DNA from: Microcaldota archaeon
GTDB lineage: Archaea; Micrarchaeota; Micrarchaeia; Micrarchaeales; Micrarchaeaceae
Direction of reading: 5' to 3'
DNA: 64,000 nt
NCBI GenBank assembly: GCA_028866775.1
Contig: JAGWHK010000001.1
Location: 338,610 to 402,609, forward strand
The first letter of the stretch is position 1. Each line of letters opens with the position of its first letter. Shown in pieces: positions 42,190 to 50,425 of this stretch. Position numbers and translations under genes: made by a program. The notes below the pieces were generated by a model. It worked only from the letters and a program-made list of their open reading frames with translations, made no database searches and was not told where the DNA came from.

Positions 42190-42204
42190 CAGTTTAATGG
42201 TGGT

Positions 42205-42432
42205 ATGGTGCATATCAAGCCTGGAATATATCGTCATTACAAGGGAAAAGAGTACGAGGTGGTTGGGATAGCCAGGCACAGCGAGACAGAGGAGGAGCTG
42301 GTCGTATACAGGGCACTCTATGGCAGGCACGATCTCTGGGTCAGGCCCCTAAAGATGTTCCAGGAAAAAGTTACCGTTGATGGAATTAGAATACCACGAT
42401 TTGCACTGATAAAATCCAGAGGGATGGATTGA
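42205..42432 (+). CDS. DUF1653-family protein
   Basis: A 75-residue protein of DUF1653. The motif KPGIYRHYKGKEYEVVGIARHSETEEELVVYRALYG and LWVRPLKMFQEKV, ending IPRFALI, is diagnostic. The fold is a small SH3-like barrel; function unknown. The frame is open upstream through tRNA-Leu, so ATG at 42205 is the true start. It is mainly a bacterial family. Confidence 0.9.
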   Translation: MVHIKPGIYRHYKGKEYEVVGIARHSETEEELVVYRALYGRHDLWVRPLKMFQEKVTVDGIRIPRFALIKSRGMD

Positions 42433-42506
42433 TGCTTAAGTCATCAGGTAAAGGCAAACCCAGGGCGCACCATTTGCTTTTTATATATTTCTAAAGAAAA
42501 TAGACC

Positions 42507-42833
42507 ATGGACGACCGGATTCTGGAGGCTGAGCCAGTACCTTCACAGGGCGTAGTGGTGGATCCAGTGGGAGATGCCATGAAGGTACAACAACAGGTTC
42601 AGCAACCCGCACCGAAGCCAGACGCCAAAGCCCCTGGTTTCACAAATAGCAAAGCATTCATCATAATTCCCATAGTGCTCATAATTATCATAGTGATGGC
42701 AGGATATTTCTTATTGTCCCATGGAAATGCCTTCGCTTCAACCACCATAACCACAACCACGCAGGCAACCACCACCCTCAATTTAACCTCGACCATAGCG
42801 GGCGTGGCCCAAAATTCCATAAACGCTTCATGA
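42507..42833 (+). CDS. small single-pass membrane protein with Thr-rich stalk
   Basis: A 108-residue protein, not recognised. The N-terminal 48 residues are acidic/Gln/Pro-rich and probably cytoplasmic. One helix (AFIIIPIVLIIIIVMAGYFLL, about 50-70) is followed by a 38-residue exported Thr/Ser-rich tail (TTITTTTQATTTLNLTST). The tail is a likely glycosylation target. A strong TATA (TTTTTATATA) is about 25 bases upstream, so the message is nearly leaderless. The same layout recurs at 18824. Confidence 0.7.
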   Translation: MDDRILEAEPVPSQGVVVDPVGDAMKVQQQVQQPAPKPDAKAPGFTNSKAFIIIPIVLIIIIVMAGYFLLSHGNAFASTTITTTTQATTTLNLTSTIAGVAQNSINAS

Positions 42834-42937
42834 AGGTGGATGATTTAGCACATAAGAACACGGTCAGCACCGGCTAAATATAGCACAAGCCTTAAAGAGT
42901 TTAATCGCGTAATTGTTCTGCTAATCTTGGTGAAACA

Positions 42938-43549
42938 ATGGGGATTCTGACTTGGGTAGGCGTAGGGATTATAGTAGTAATAGCGATAGCGGTAATAGCG
43001 ATATACAACGGCTTCATAGCGAAGAGGAACAGAGTGCAGGACGCCCTGGCCCAGATCGACGTCCAGCTTAAGAGGAGGTACGACCTGATACCAAACCTGA
43101 TAGAGACCGTGAGGGGCTACGCCAAGTACGAGAAGAGCGTGCTCACACAGGTTACGGCGCTTAGGGCATCAATAGTGACAGGATCAGTAGACCAGAAGCT
43201 CAGAGCAAACGACCAGCTGAGCAGGGCTCTCAAGAGCATATTCGCAGTTGCGGAGAGTTACCCTGACCTCAAGGCATCGGAGAACTTCAAGGAGCTCCAG
43301 GAGCAGCTTGAGGGGACAGAGGACAAGATATCGTATGTGAGAACATCGTTCAACGACTACGTGCTTGACTACAACAACTCACTGCAGACATTCCCAGGTA
43401 ACTTATTCTCGAAGTGGTTCGGGTTCAAGCCAGCGACGTTCTTCCAGGCCCCGCCTGGACAGAGCGAGCCCGTCAAGGTTGACTTTAGCGACCTCGCTGA
43501 CCCAAATTCGCCACCTGGACCGGCGGGAAAGGGCAAGAAGGGCAGCTAA
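42938..43549 (+). CDS. lemA: LemA-family protein
   Basis: A 203-residue protein: an N-terminal membrane helix (about 5-24), then the LemA helical bundle with NGFIAKRNRVQDALAQIDVQLKRRYDLIPNLIETVRGYAKYEKSVL and SFNDYVLDYNNSLQTFPGNLFSKWFGF. GGTGAAACA precedes the ATG. It is followed 12 bases later by htpX. The lemA-htpX pair is widespread and suggests a role in membrane protein quality control. Confidence 0.95.
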   Translation: MGILTWVGVGIIVVIAIAVIAIYNGFIAKRNRVQDALAQIDVQLKRRYDLIPNLIETVRGYAKYEKSVLTQVTALRASIVTGSVDQKLRANDQLSRALKSIFAVAESYPDLKASENFKELQEQLEGTEDKISYVRTSFNDYVLDYNNSLQTFPGNLFSKWFGFKPATFFQAPPGQSEPVKVDFSDLADPNSPPGPAGKGKKGS

Positions 43550-43561
43550 CGGTGCTAATGG

Positions 43562-44461
43562 ATGGCAAGCTTCTTTGATGAGATAGGCAGGAACAGGCTC
43601 AAGTCGATAGCCCTGCTCGCCGCTTTCTTCCTTCTCTTCACAGCTATAATATTCATATTTACCCTGTTCTTGGGGCTCAACATCTTCGGCCTGGTTATAG
43701 CTGCTGTTCTAGTCGCATTATACGCCATGTTCGCCTATTTCATGGGCGGGCAGATGGTGCTGAAGATCTCAGGAGCCCAGAAGGCCGATCCCAAAAAATA
43801 TCACTACCTCTATGACATAGTGGAGGGCATGGCGCTAGCCTCGCAGGTGAAGACCCCAGACATCTACATAATAAACGATCCCAACCCGAATGCCTTCGCG
43901 ACAGGGAGAGATAGGAAGCATGCCTCGATCGCTGTGACAACAGGCCTCCTTTCCATGATGGACAAGAGGGAGCTGCAGGGAGTCATAGCGCACGAGATGT
44001 CGCACGTCGCAGACAATGACATAAAGTTCATGCTCATAGCAGTGGTCTTCGCGGGTGTCATAGGCCTGATCGCGGCGATGTTCAGGGGCCTCTTCTGGTT
44101 CGGGGGATTAGGAAGCGGTAGGGGAAGGGGCGGAGGCATAGTGATACTGATCGCGCTGGCGATAGGCCTGCTCGCTCCTTTGTTCGCCTTGCTGCTTAGG
44201 CTCGCTATATCAAGAAGGAGGGAGTACATGGCGGATGCGAACGGCGGAAGGATAACCAGGGATCCGCAATCGCTTGCAGGCGCACTTCAGAAGATAAAGG
44301 ACTACATGAGCAGCCCAAAGGCCCAACCTGTCGCCCGGGCCAACGAGACGACCGCATCGCTCTACTTCTCGAGCCCGCTCAGGGCCAGTAGCATCGTGAA
44401 TCTCTTTTCGACCCACCCTCCGATCGATGAAAGGATAAAGAGACTCAAGCAGATGTATTGA
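43562..44461 (+). CDS. htpX: HtpX-type M48 membrane zinc protease
   Basis: A 299-residue protein with two N-terminal helices (about 15-60) and two more around 155-205. The zinc motif HEMSH is at about 144-148, and the third ligand Glu is in SRRREYMADANGG. NLFSTHPPIDERIKRL ends the family pattern. It degrades damaged membrane proteins. ATG at 43562 is used; an ATG 4 bases earlier is in another frame. It forms an operon with lemA and the Nudix gene. Confidence 0.96.
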   Translation: MASFFDEIGRNRLKSIALLAAFFLLFTAIIFIFTLFLGLNIFGLVIAAVLVALYAMFAYFMGGQMVLKISGAQKADPKKYHYLYDIVEGMALASQVKTPDIYIINDPNPNAFATGRDRKHASIAVTTGLLSMMDKRELQGVIAHEMSHVADNDIKFMLIAVVFAGVIGLIAAMFRGLFWFGGLGSGRGRGGGIVILIALAIGLLAPLFALLLRLAISRRREYMADANGGRITRDPQSLAGALQKIKDYMSSPKAQPVARANETTASLYFSSPLRASSIVNLFSTHPPIDERIKRLKQMY

Positions 44462-44468
44462 TGAGTTA

Positions 44469-44909
44469 ATGGCCACATCGACCCCGAGGCCCCCAAAAGC
44501 CTATCTGGCATGCTACTTGGTCCTCATCAGGAAGGAAAAGATCCTTTTGCTTAGGAGATTCAATACCGGATTCCGCGACGGCGAGTACTCGATGATTGCA
44601 GGCCATCTGGAGAACAAGGAAACTGTTTGGGAGGCAATGGTAAGGGAGGCAAAGGAAGAGGGAGGCTTGAATTTGAATCCTGAAGGACTAAAGGTGGTGC
44701 ACGTCATGCACAGGTTCACTGATAGGGAGTATATCGACCTGTTCGTCACATCCGACACAAATGAGGAACCATCCAACACAGAACCCCAGAAGTCCGATGA
44801 CCTGGGTTGGTTCGATTTAGAGGAGTTGCCCAAGGCCACGGTACCATATATCCGCGCAGCAATAGAGCGCATAAGGAAGGGAGAGATTTATAGCGAATAC
44901 GCGGAGTGA
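44469..44909 (+). CDS. Nudix hydrolase, canonical box
   Basis: A 146-residue Nudix enzyme. The box GHLENKETVWEAMVREAKEEGGL fits GX5EX7REUXEEXGU fully. The strand LVLIRKEKILLLRRFNTGF and the late DDLGWFDLEELP match MutT/Orf17-like members. It probably cleans or hydrolyses a nucleotide derivative; the exact substrate is unknown. The start lies 7 bases after htpX. Confidence 0.93.
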   Translation: MATSTPRPPKAYLACYLVLIRKEKILLLRRFNTGFRDGEYSMIAGHLENKETVWEAMVREAKEEGGLNLNPEGLKVVHVMHRFTDREYIDLFVTSDTNEEPSNTEPQKSDDLGWFDLEELPKATVPYIRAAIERIRKGEIYSEYAE

Positions 44910-44967
44910 CGGAGCATAGGCGGGCAAGGCTTTTATACATGCCTTTTGAATACTAATCGGTGCTTTT

Positions 44968-45738
44968 GTGAGGGCGCTTTCACTCTTACTGGCAGTGCTT
45001 GTCCTAGGCCCGCTCTCCCTGATATCCGGCGCCACACCGTATACAGTGACACACATAACGGTGCACATGTTCCTGAACCCCGATACCAGCGCGCATGTAA
45101 ATGAGACAATACAGCTCTCGATAGGAAACCAGTCAGTGCAGCAATACCAAACCAACAGGGTCGCCCTCAACCTGACACTCAGCCAGTGGCAGCAGCTCGC
45201 AGGAACCCAGGTGACCGAGCACATATTGAACCCAAAAAATGGCAACTATAACTTTGATCTCCTCACCGGGCCCGTAACAGAGGTGGGTTACAATACATAT
45301 GCGGCTGACCTGGTGCTCAGCTATGACGTCAATAACGTCAGCACTGTCAACCAGACCAGCCCGAGGGTCTTTGTTTACACGCTCAGGTCCAACGTCTTCA
45401 ACTTCCAGCATGGGGCCAGCGGGGAGGTGCTTAGCCCCAACACAACGCTCAACATAACTGTTCCGCAGGGCTCCAGAATAAAGTCAGTGTCGCCGATACC
45501 TGACGCCCCGGCCTATGGGATCACCAACAACTATGCCAACGTCACCACAGTTACATGGTACCGTGGCGAGCCCCTCTCGGCTTTCAGCCTGGTGTTTGTC
45601 GTTAACCAGAGCCTGAGGGACGAGGTACTGGCATTCTTCACAGGGGTTTACAAGACCCTTGGGATATACGCTTATGTGCTTATAGCCGCAGTGATACTGC
45701 TCTTTGTGCTGTATGTTTACTACAGGGCGAGCAAATAG
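44968..45738 (+). CDS. exported membrane-anchored protein, unknown
   Basis: A 256-residue protein, not recognised. GTG start after CGGTGCTTTT; TTTTATACAT upstream is the TATA. A signal helix (1-20) is followed by a beta-rich exported domain with about ten NxS/T sites, a C-terminal membrane helix (about 230-250) and a short basic tail. It has no Cys. The type I topology resembles archaeal surface proteins. It sits 8 bases upstream of pheS, yet no functional link to tRNA charging is evident. Confidence 0.8.
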   Translation: MRALSLLLAVLVLGPLSLISGATPYTVTHITVHMFLNPDTSAHVNETIQLSIGNQSVQQYQTNRVALNLTLSQWQQLAGTQVTEHILNPKNGNYNFDLLTGPVTEVGYNTYAADLVLSYDVNNVSTVNQTSPRVFVYTLRSNVFNFQHGASGEVLSPNTTLNITVPQGSRIKSVSPIPDAPAYGITNNYANVTTVTWYRGEPLSAFSLVFVVNQSLRDEVLAFFTGVYKTLGIYAYVLIAAVILLFVLYVYYRASK

Positions 45739-45746
45739 GTGTACCC

Positions 45747-47180
45747 TTGCACGAATACGAGATTGCGGTGCTAAAGATCCTCAAGAAAGAGAAGAAGGTC
45801 GATTTCAGAGAGCTGGAGAAGGCCAGCGGGATTGACAAAGACAGGCTTATGTGGGCGCTGGAGAACCTCAAGGCTGGGGGCCTAGTTGAGATACAGAAAA
45901 GGGAGGAAAAGAGGTACGTGCTTACTGATGAGGGGTTGGGCTACCTGCACGGCATGCCGGAGGAGAAGCTTGCCGCATCCGCGGCTGAAAAACCGATCAG
46001 GCTTGACAGCTCGGTTGGAAAGATAGCCCTCTCGTGGGCCAAGAGGAATGGATGGGTTGAGATAAAGAACGGAAAGCTTGCAGCCACGGCAAAATGGAAG
46101 GCGGACTCATCGAAGGGATATGGCCAGAGGCTCGCCCTGGAGAGCGTGAAAGAGGGGAAGGCGAGGGAGTCCGAGGCAATCGATGCTTTGATAAAGAGGG
46201 GATTGGCCAAGCCTGTGGTGAAGGTGTCTTCAATAATAGTTACCATAACTCCAAAAGGGAGCGGCATGGAGACTGAGGCAGGTGGCATAGGTGCGATAGC
46301 GAGGGAGGCCCTTGTATCCGGAGCCTGGAAGAAGGAGAGGATAAGGCCGTATGACATAAATGCCCCGTATGAGGCATTTTATCCAGCCAGGTCGCACCCG
46401 CTCCATGAGATGATAAAGACGATAAGGAGCGTCTGGCTAAGGATGGGTTTCATCGAGTCCGTAGGGCCGATAGTCGAATCCTCATTCTGGAACTTCGACG
46501 CCCTGTTCTCCCCGCAGGATCATCCCACAAGGGAGATGCAGGACACCTTCTTCCTGTCAAACCCTAAGCTTTTGGACATAGATGACCTGGAGCTCCTTTC
46601 CAAGGTAAAGAGGATGCACAAGACAGGCTGGAAGCAGGAGTTCAATGAGGAGTTGTCAAGGCAGGCCGTGCTGCGGACGCACACAACGAGCGTGACCGTG
46701 AGGGGCATTCAGAAGTTCGCGAACGCCCTGAAGCAGAATTACCCGCTGAGGCTGTTTTCCATAGGCAGGGTCTTCAGGAACGAGACTATAGACTACAAGC
46801 ACCTTGCGGAGTTCTACCAGACAGATGGGATAATAATAGGGGACAACCTCAGCCTTGCGAACCTCATAGACGTGCTCAAGAAGTTCTACGCGCAACTGGG
46901 CATGGAGCAGATAAGGTTCAAGCCATCCTACTTCCCCTTCACCGAGCCGAGCCTTGAGGTCCAGTACTATGATGAGGAAAGGGGCGAGGAGCTCGAGATA
47001 GGGGGAGGTGGGATCATAAGACAGGAGATAACCAAGGCGATGGGAACCGACAGAACCGTCCTGGCCTGGGGACTAAGCGTGGACAGGCTTATGATGCACA
47101 GGCTGGGCATCCCAACCATAACAGAGCTTTACAAGAACGACATAGGATGGCTCCGCAGCCGCCCGAGCCTGAAGGTGTAA
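45747..47180 (+). CDS. pheS: phenylalanyl-tRNA synthetase alpha subunit
   Basis: A 477-residue archaeal-type PheS. The N-terminal third holds winged-helix repeats (EIAVLKILKKEKKVDFRELEKASGID and following) that bind tRNA. The class II core has motif 2 (FSIGRVFRNETIDYKHLAEFYQTDG) and motif 3 (VLAWGLSVDRLMMHRLGI). The start is TTG at 45747 after AGGTGTACCC. The beta subunit gene follows after 2 bases; together they make the alpha2beta2 enzyme. Confidence 0.97.
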   Translation: MHEYEIAVLKILKKEKKVDFRELEKASGIDKDRLMWALENLKAGGLVEIQKREEKRYVLTDEGLGYLHGMPEEKLAASAAEKPIRLDSSVGKIALSWAKRNGWVEIKNGKLAATAKWKADSSKGYGQRLALESVKEGKARESEAIDALIKRGLAKPVVKVSSIIVTITPKGSGMETEAGGIGAIAREALVSGAWKKERIRPYDINAPYEAFYPARSHPLHEMIKTIRSVWLRMGFIESVGPIVESSFWNFDALFSPQDHPTREMQDTFFLSNPKLLDIDDLELLSKVKRMHKTGWKQEFNEELSRQAVLRTHTTSVTVRGIQKFANALKQNYPLRLFSIGRVFRNETIDYKHLAEFYQTDGIIIGDNLSLANLIDVLKKFYAQLGMEQIRFKPSYFPFTEPSLEVQYYDEERGEELEIGGGGIIRQEITKAMGTDRTVLAWGLSVDRLMMHRLGIPTITELYKNDIGWLRSRPSLKV

Positions 47181-47182
47181 CT

Positions 47183-48829
47183 ATGCCAACCGTAACGCTA
47201 GCGCTTGAAGGGATAACGACGAGGGGGATAGACAAGGAATCGCTGCCTAAGCTTGTGGACAGGCTTGGCATGTCGCTGGAGAAGATCGATGGCAAGGAGG
47301 TCACCATAGAGGTAACGCCTGACAGGCCGGACCTCCTTGAGGTCAACGGGCTCACAAGGGCCATCAAGCTGCTGGAAGGCAAGATAGAGCCAAAGGAGAA
47401 CCGGTATACGCTGAACGGCGCGCCAAAGCTCAAGATAAGCATAGGCAAGGGAGTGAAGGACTGCAGGCCGTTCATTTCAGGGTTCACTGTCACCGGTGCC
47501 GATCTAAGCGGCGGAAAGATAAAGGAACTCATGAACTTCCAGGAAAAGCTGCACGAGACTTACGGAAGGAGAAGGAAGAAGATGTCGATAGGATTCCACA
47601 ACCTTGATAGCATAGAGGGGGATGTGGTTTACGAGGCCTCGAAGAAGGGGAGCATGACACCGCTCGGAAGCGGCAAGAGCGTGAGCTTTGACGAGGTCAT
47701 GAAGTTCGCAGGGGAGGAGGAATGGGACGAGATAATAAGGGGCTATGGCAAGTACCCGCATGTCAGCGATGGCAAGAAGGTGATCTCCATCGCCCCTGTG
47801 TTAAACTGCGAGGAGACCAAGGTAACTGAAAAGACGGAGAATCTCTTTGTTGAGGTTACCGGCACGTCATGGCATACGGTCAACGACGCGGCCAGCATAC
47901 TTGCCTGCCTCTTCATAGACTCTGGGGCAGAGGTTCTGCCGTGTTCCTTGGTTGGAGGCAAAACCAAGCAGACTCCAGCCATGGAGTACAGGGAGTTCAG
48001 GATGCCGTACCCTAAGATAGACAGGACGCTGGGTTACGCCTTCAGGGCGGACGACATAATAACTCTTGCTAATAGAATGGGGCTGCTTGCGGCACGGTAC
48101 TCCAGCCGGTTGTTTTTCATGGTGCCGCCCTACAGGGTAGACGTGATAAGCGCCAGGGATATAATCGAGGACATAGCGATTGCTTATGGCTACGAGAGGA
48201 TAAACCCTCTGCCGATAGTTGGGACCTCTATAGGGACACCAGACGAGCTTGAGGAGGATGCGGAGTCGGTCTGTTCTGCGCTTCTGGGCATGGGCTTCAG
48301 CGAGGCGCTGAATACATACCTGACCAGTGAGGCGCAGTGCTTCGATATGGTCAGGAGGGAGTACGACAAGGAGTCTGTGGTCAGGGTCGCATACGCAAAG
48401 ACAGAAAGCCTCTCCATCTTGAGAGAATCGATAATGCCTTCGCTTCTGTCCAACCTGTCCGCATCGCTCCAGGCGAGCCTGCCTCAGCGCCTTTTTGAGG
48501 TGGGCAGCGTCTTCAGGGTGGAAAAGGGGGAGGTGCTGGAGGGCAGGAATGTCGCCATGGTCAATGAGCATTCAAGGTCGAACTTCTCCGAGATAAAGGG
48601 AACCGTAGCTGAGCTCCTGAAGGTTCTTGGGATATCAAAGTTCGGTCTCAAGGAGGCGAAGGACCCTGCGTTCATAGAGGGAAGATGCGCCTCGATTACG
48701 GTAAACGGCAAAACCGCAGGCATTTTTGGTGAGATACATCCTGAGGTCCTGCTGAACTTCGGGCTCGAGGAGCCCGTAGCTGCCGCAGAGCTCAACTTGG
48801 AGGCCATTTTCGGCCAGTCCAGCAAGTGA
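47183..48829 (+). CDS. pheT: phenylalanyl-tRNA synthetase beta subunit
   Basis: A 548-residue archaeal-type PheT. B1-like N terminus, then the B3/B4 domain (RPFISGFTVTGADLS, HNLDSIEGDVVYE), the B5 DNA-binding-like domain (YPKIDRTLGYAFRADDIITLANRMG...VPPYRVDVISARDIIEDIAIAYGY) and the catalytic-like core (LPQRLFEVGSVF, FGEIHPEVLLNFGLEEPVAAAEL). It lacks the bacterial C-terminal anticodon domain, as usual for archaea. ATG at 47183 follows AAGGTGTAACT. Confidence 0.97.
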   Translation: MPTVTLALEGITTRGIDKESLPKLVDRLGMSLEKIDGKEVTIEVTPDRPDLLEVNGLTRAIKLLEGKIEPKENRYTLNGAPKLKISIGKGVKDCRPFISGFTVTGADLSGGKIKELMNFQEKLHETYGRRRKKMSIGFHNLDSIEGDVVYEASKKGSMTPLGSGKSVSFDEVMKFAGEEEWDEIIRGYGKYPHVSDGKKVISIAPVLNCEETKVTEKTENLFVEVTGTSWHTVNDAASILACLFIDSGAEVLPCSLVGGKTKQTPAMEYREFRMPYPKIDRTLGYAFRADDIITLANRMGLLAARYSSRLFFMVPPYRVDVISARDIIEDIAIAYGYERINPLPIVGTSIGTPDELEEDAESVCSALLGMGFSEALNTYLTSEAQCFDMVRREYDKESVVRVAYAKTESLSILRESIMPSLLSNLSASLQASLPQRLFEVGSVFRVEKGEVLEGRNVAMVNEHSRSNFSEIKGTVAELLKVLGISKFGLKEAKDPAFIEGRCASITVNGKTAGIFGEIHPEVLLNFGLEEPVAAAELNLEAIFGQSSK

Positions 48830-48831
48830 AA

Positions 48832-49011
48832 TCATTCCGCGTCTTCTATTATCTTCTCCTTGGGAAGACTTCGCAGCACCTTATGGGCTAGCGCCATTGG
48901 CCCCTGGACAAAATTATTGTAGTATTCTGGGGATCTGGGACGGCCGCTATAGGATCTGATTAGGATCACGATTGGCGCTTTGCCGGCTTCTTTGGATTTG
49001 TTCTTCTCCAA
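48832..49011 (-). CDS. 59-residue small protein, unknown
   Basis: A short frame starting with TTG at 49011 and ending 3 bases from the pheT stop. GGTGCTGTT stands just before the start, and TTAATTATC about 30 bases upstream is a TATA candidate. The protein is basic at both ends with a hydrophobic PIVILIRSY strand and a helical tail (LAHKVLRSLPKEKIIED). Codon choice looks ordinary for the region. It may be the last gene of the radical SAM operon or have its own promoter. I do not recognise the family. Confidence 0.55.
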   Translation of the reverse strand: MEKNKSKEAGKAPIVILIRSYSGRPRSPEYYNNFVQGPMALAHKVLRSLPKEKIIEDAE

Positions 49012-49050
49012 AACAGCACCAGAGGGTCAGCTCTGGAAAGATAATTAAGG

Positions 49051-49722
49051 CTATCGTGTTGCTTGCTGTATCCCCTTCCTTATCTCTTTGAGACTCCTTA
49101 TCTTGGCGTCCAGATCAAGCCCCTCGAATTTCTGGTCCCGGCCGTTCGTCACTGCGACTGTCTTTATCCTGACGGCCCTTGCACTTGCGAGCATTGATGG
49201 GGACGAGCTAACGAAGATCCCGTCGCTGTCGGGCTCTGCGCCCTGTGCCTTGGCAGTTGAGACCGCAGCCATGAGAAGGGCGTTAGAATCCTTGTTGAAG
49301 GCGCCGTATTCTGCAAACTTGAACATTTTATGCTCTATCTTTGCCCTCTCCAACATATTCTGGGCCATCCTCTCCGGCACAGGAGTCGCTAGCCCGGTCA
49401 CGAAGTCCTTGTTATTGCAGAACGAGAGGACGTCCTTTGCTCCGTCGCTCAGAGACATTCCGTCGTGGCCCGCCACGTTGTAGTAAGCGTAGGGGAGCTC
49501 GTTCATAAACACCTCCATCTTAGCGTCTATGTCCATCCTTGAAAGTCCCTGTCCACCAAGCTTCTTGTATAGTATGTCCTGGACAGTTCCGTCCATCTCC
49601 TCTGCTTTTATGTCATCGAGGTAGATCCCATATATGTTCCTTATGTTCTCCGTCCAGTAGAGTCCAACCTCCTTCTGCTCCCTCACTAGTGCCACTAGAT
49701 CAAGTAAAAGCGCATTTGCCAA
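49051..49722 (-). CDS. HAD-fold-like protein with degenerate active site
   Basis: A 223-residue protein that follows a haloacid dehalogenase layout: N-terminal LLLDL strand, helical cap (about 20-90), VTGLATPVPERMAQNMLER (motif II-like), NKDSNALLMAA (motif III-like Lys) and DGIFVSSSPSMLASARAVRIKTVAVTNG (motif IV-like). The DxD catalytic pair is reduced to DLV, so phosphatase activity is doubtful. The TTG start lies 8 bases after the preceding stop, behind GTGGTTC. It is co-transcribed with the Tes-type gene. A regulatory or binding role is possible. Confidence 0.65.
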   Translation of the reverse strand: MANALLLDLVALVREQKEVGLYWTENIRNIYGIYLDDIKAEEMDGTVQDILYKKLGGQGLSRMDIDAKMEVFMNELPYAYYNVAGHDGMSLSDGAKDVLSFCNNKDFVTGLATPVPERMAQNMLERAKIEHKMFKFAEYGAFNKDSNALLMAAVSTAKAQGAEPDSDGIFVSSSPSMLASARAVRIKTVAVTNGRDQKFEGLDLDAKIRSLKEIRKGIQQATR

Positions 49723-49730
49723 AGAACCAC

Positions 49731-50414
49731 TTATATGCCGTGGAACCAGAATCCCTTGCCTCCGCTTCCCTTCTTTCTTCCCAACAGCTTCTCCTTAAGC
49801 GTGAGCTTCTTCTCGCCTGGCTTGTAGTTCGGATCTATCTTGTGTGCTATATCCGGGTTCTCCTCCAAGTAGGCATCCTGGAAGGCTTTGAATTTCTCCT
49901 GCTTCTCTATCTCACCCCTTTGTATCTTGGCTTCCCACTCAGGCTTCATCCTCTGCCACTGCTCCTGAGTGTATCCGTATGGGGCCCTTTCCCTTATGGT
50001 TGGAGGGTTGTAAGCGTAAGAGTAGAAGTTCTTGTAGTAGTCGTAATCCTCAATGGCCATGTGGTTGGTGTCTGTGTTTATTCCCTCCTTCTTGAGCACC
50101 TCCCTTAGGTCGTCTATGCTTATCTTGGGGTGGTTGTTGTCCGAGGTGTCTGGGTTATATATGACTGTTATCTTTGACTTGGTGAAGTCGACTGATGCCT
50201 TTATGATGGGCTCGAGCAGCATTAGCCTGTACTGAAGCCTTGCTGCGTGCGGTATGTCTATCATGTCTGCCTTGCTGACGCCGCTGAACACGACCTTCTT
50301 TATAATGCGGTACGGAACCCTGAACTTGTTGCCGTTTTCCGTCACATAGGGGTCGAAGTTGGCATTCGTCTGGGTAACGGTTGACTGGTAGTTTGATCCG
50401 CTGTTATGGTCCAT
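49731..50414 (-). CDS. HMA-like accessory protein next to radical SAM enzyme
   Basis: A 227-residue protein, not firmly recognised. Residues 40-115 look like a ferredoxin-like beta-alpha-beta fold of HMA type (KVVFSGVSKADMID...KASVDFTKSKITVIYNPD...ISIDDLREVLKKEGI) but without a CxxC metal site. The C-terminal half is charged, Tyr- and Lys-rich and probably extended (TQEQWQRMKPEWEAKIQRGEIEKQEKFKAF). It starts 11 bases after the radical SAM gene, so it may be a partner. That role is inferred from position alone. Confidence 0.65.
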   Translation of the reverse strand: MDHNSGSNYQSTVTQTNANFDPYVTENGNKFRVPYRIIKKVVFSGVSKADMIDIPHAARLQYRLMLLEPIIKASVDFTKSKITVIYNPDTSDNNHPKISIDDLREVLKKEGINTDTNHMAIEDYDYYKNFYSYAYNPPTIRERAPYGYTQEQWQRMKPEWEAKIQRGEIEKQEKFKAFQDAYLEENPDIAHKIDPNYKPGEKKLTLKEKLLGRKKGSGGKGFWFHGI

Positions 50415-50425
50415 CTAGCTCACGT

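Noticed and set aside
42088..42204. N-terminal extension of the DUF1653 protein through tRNA-Leu
   Set aside because: The DUF1653 domain starts at the ATG at 42205, and the earlier codons are the tRNA gene.
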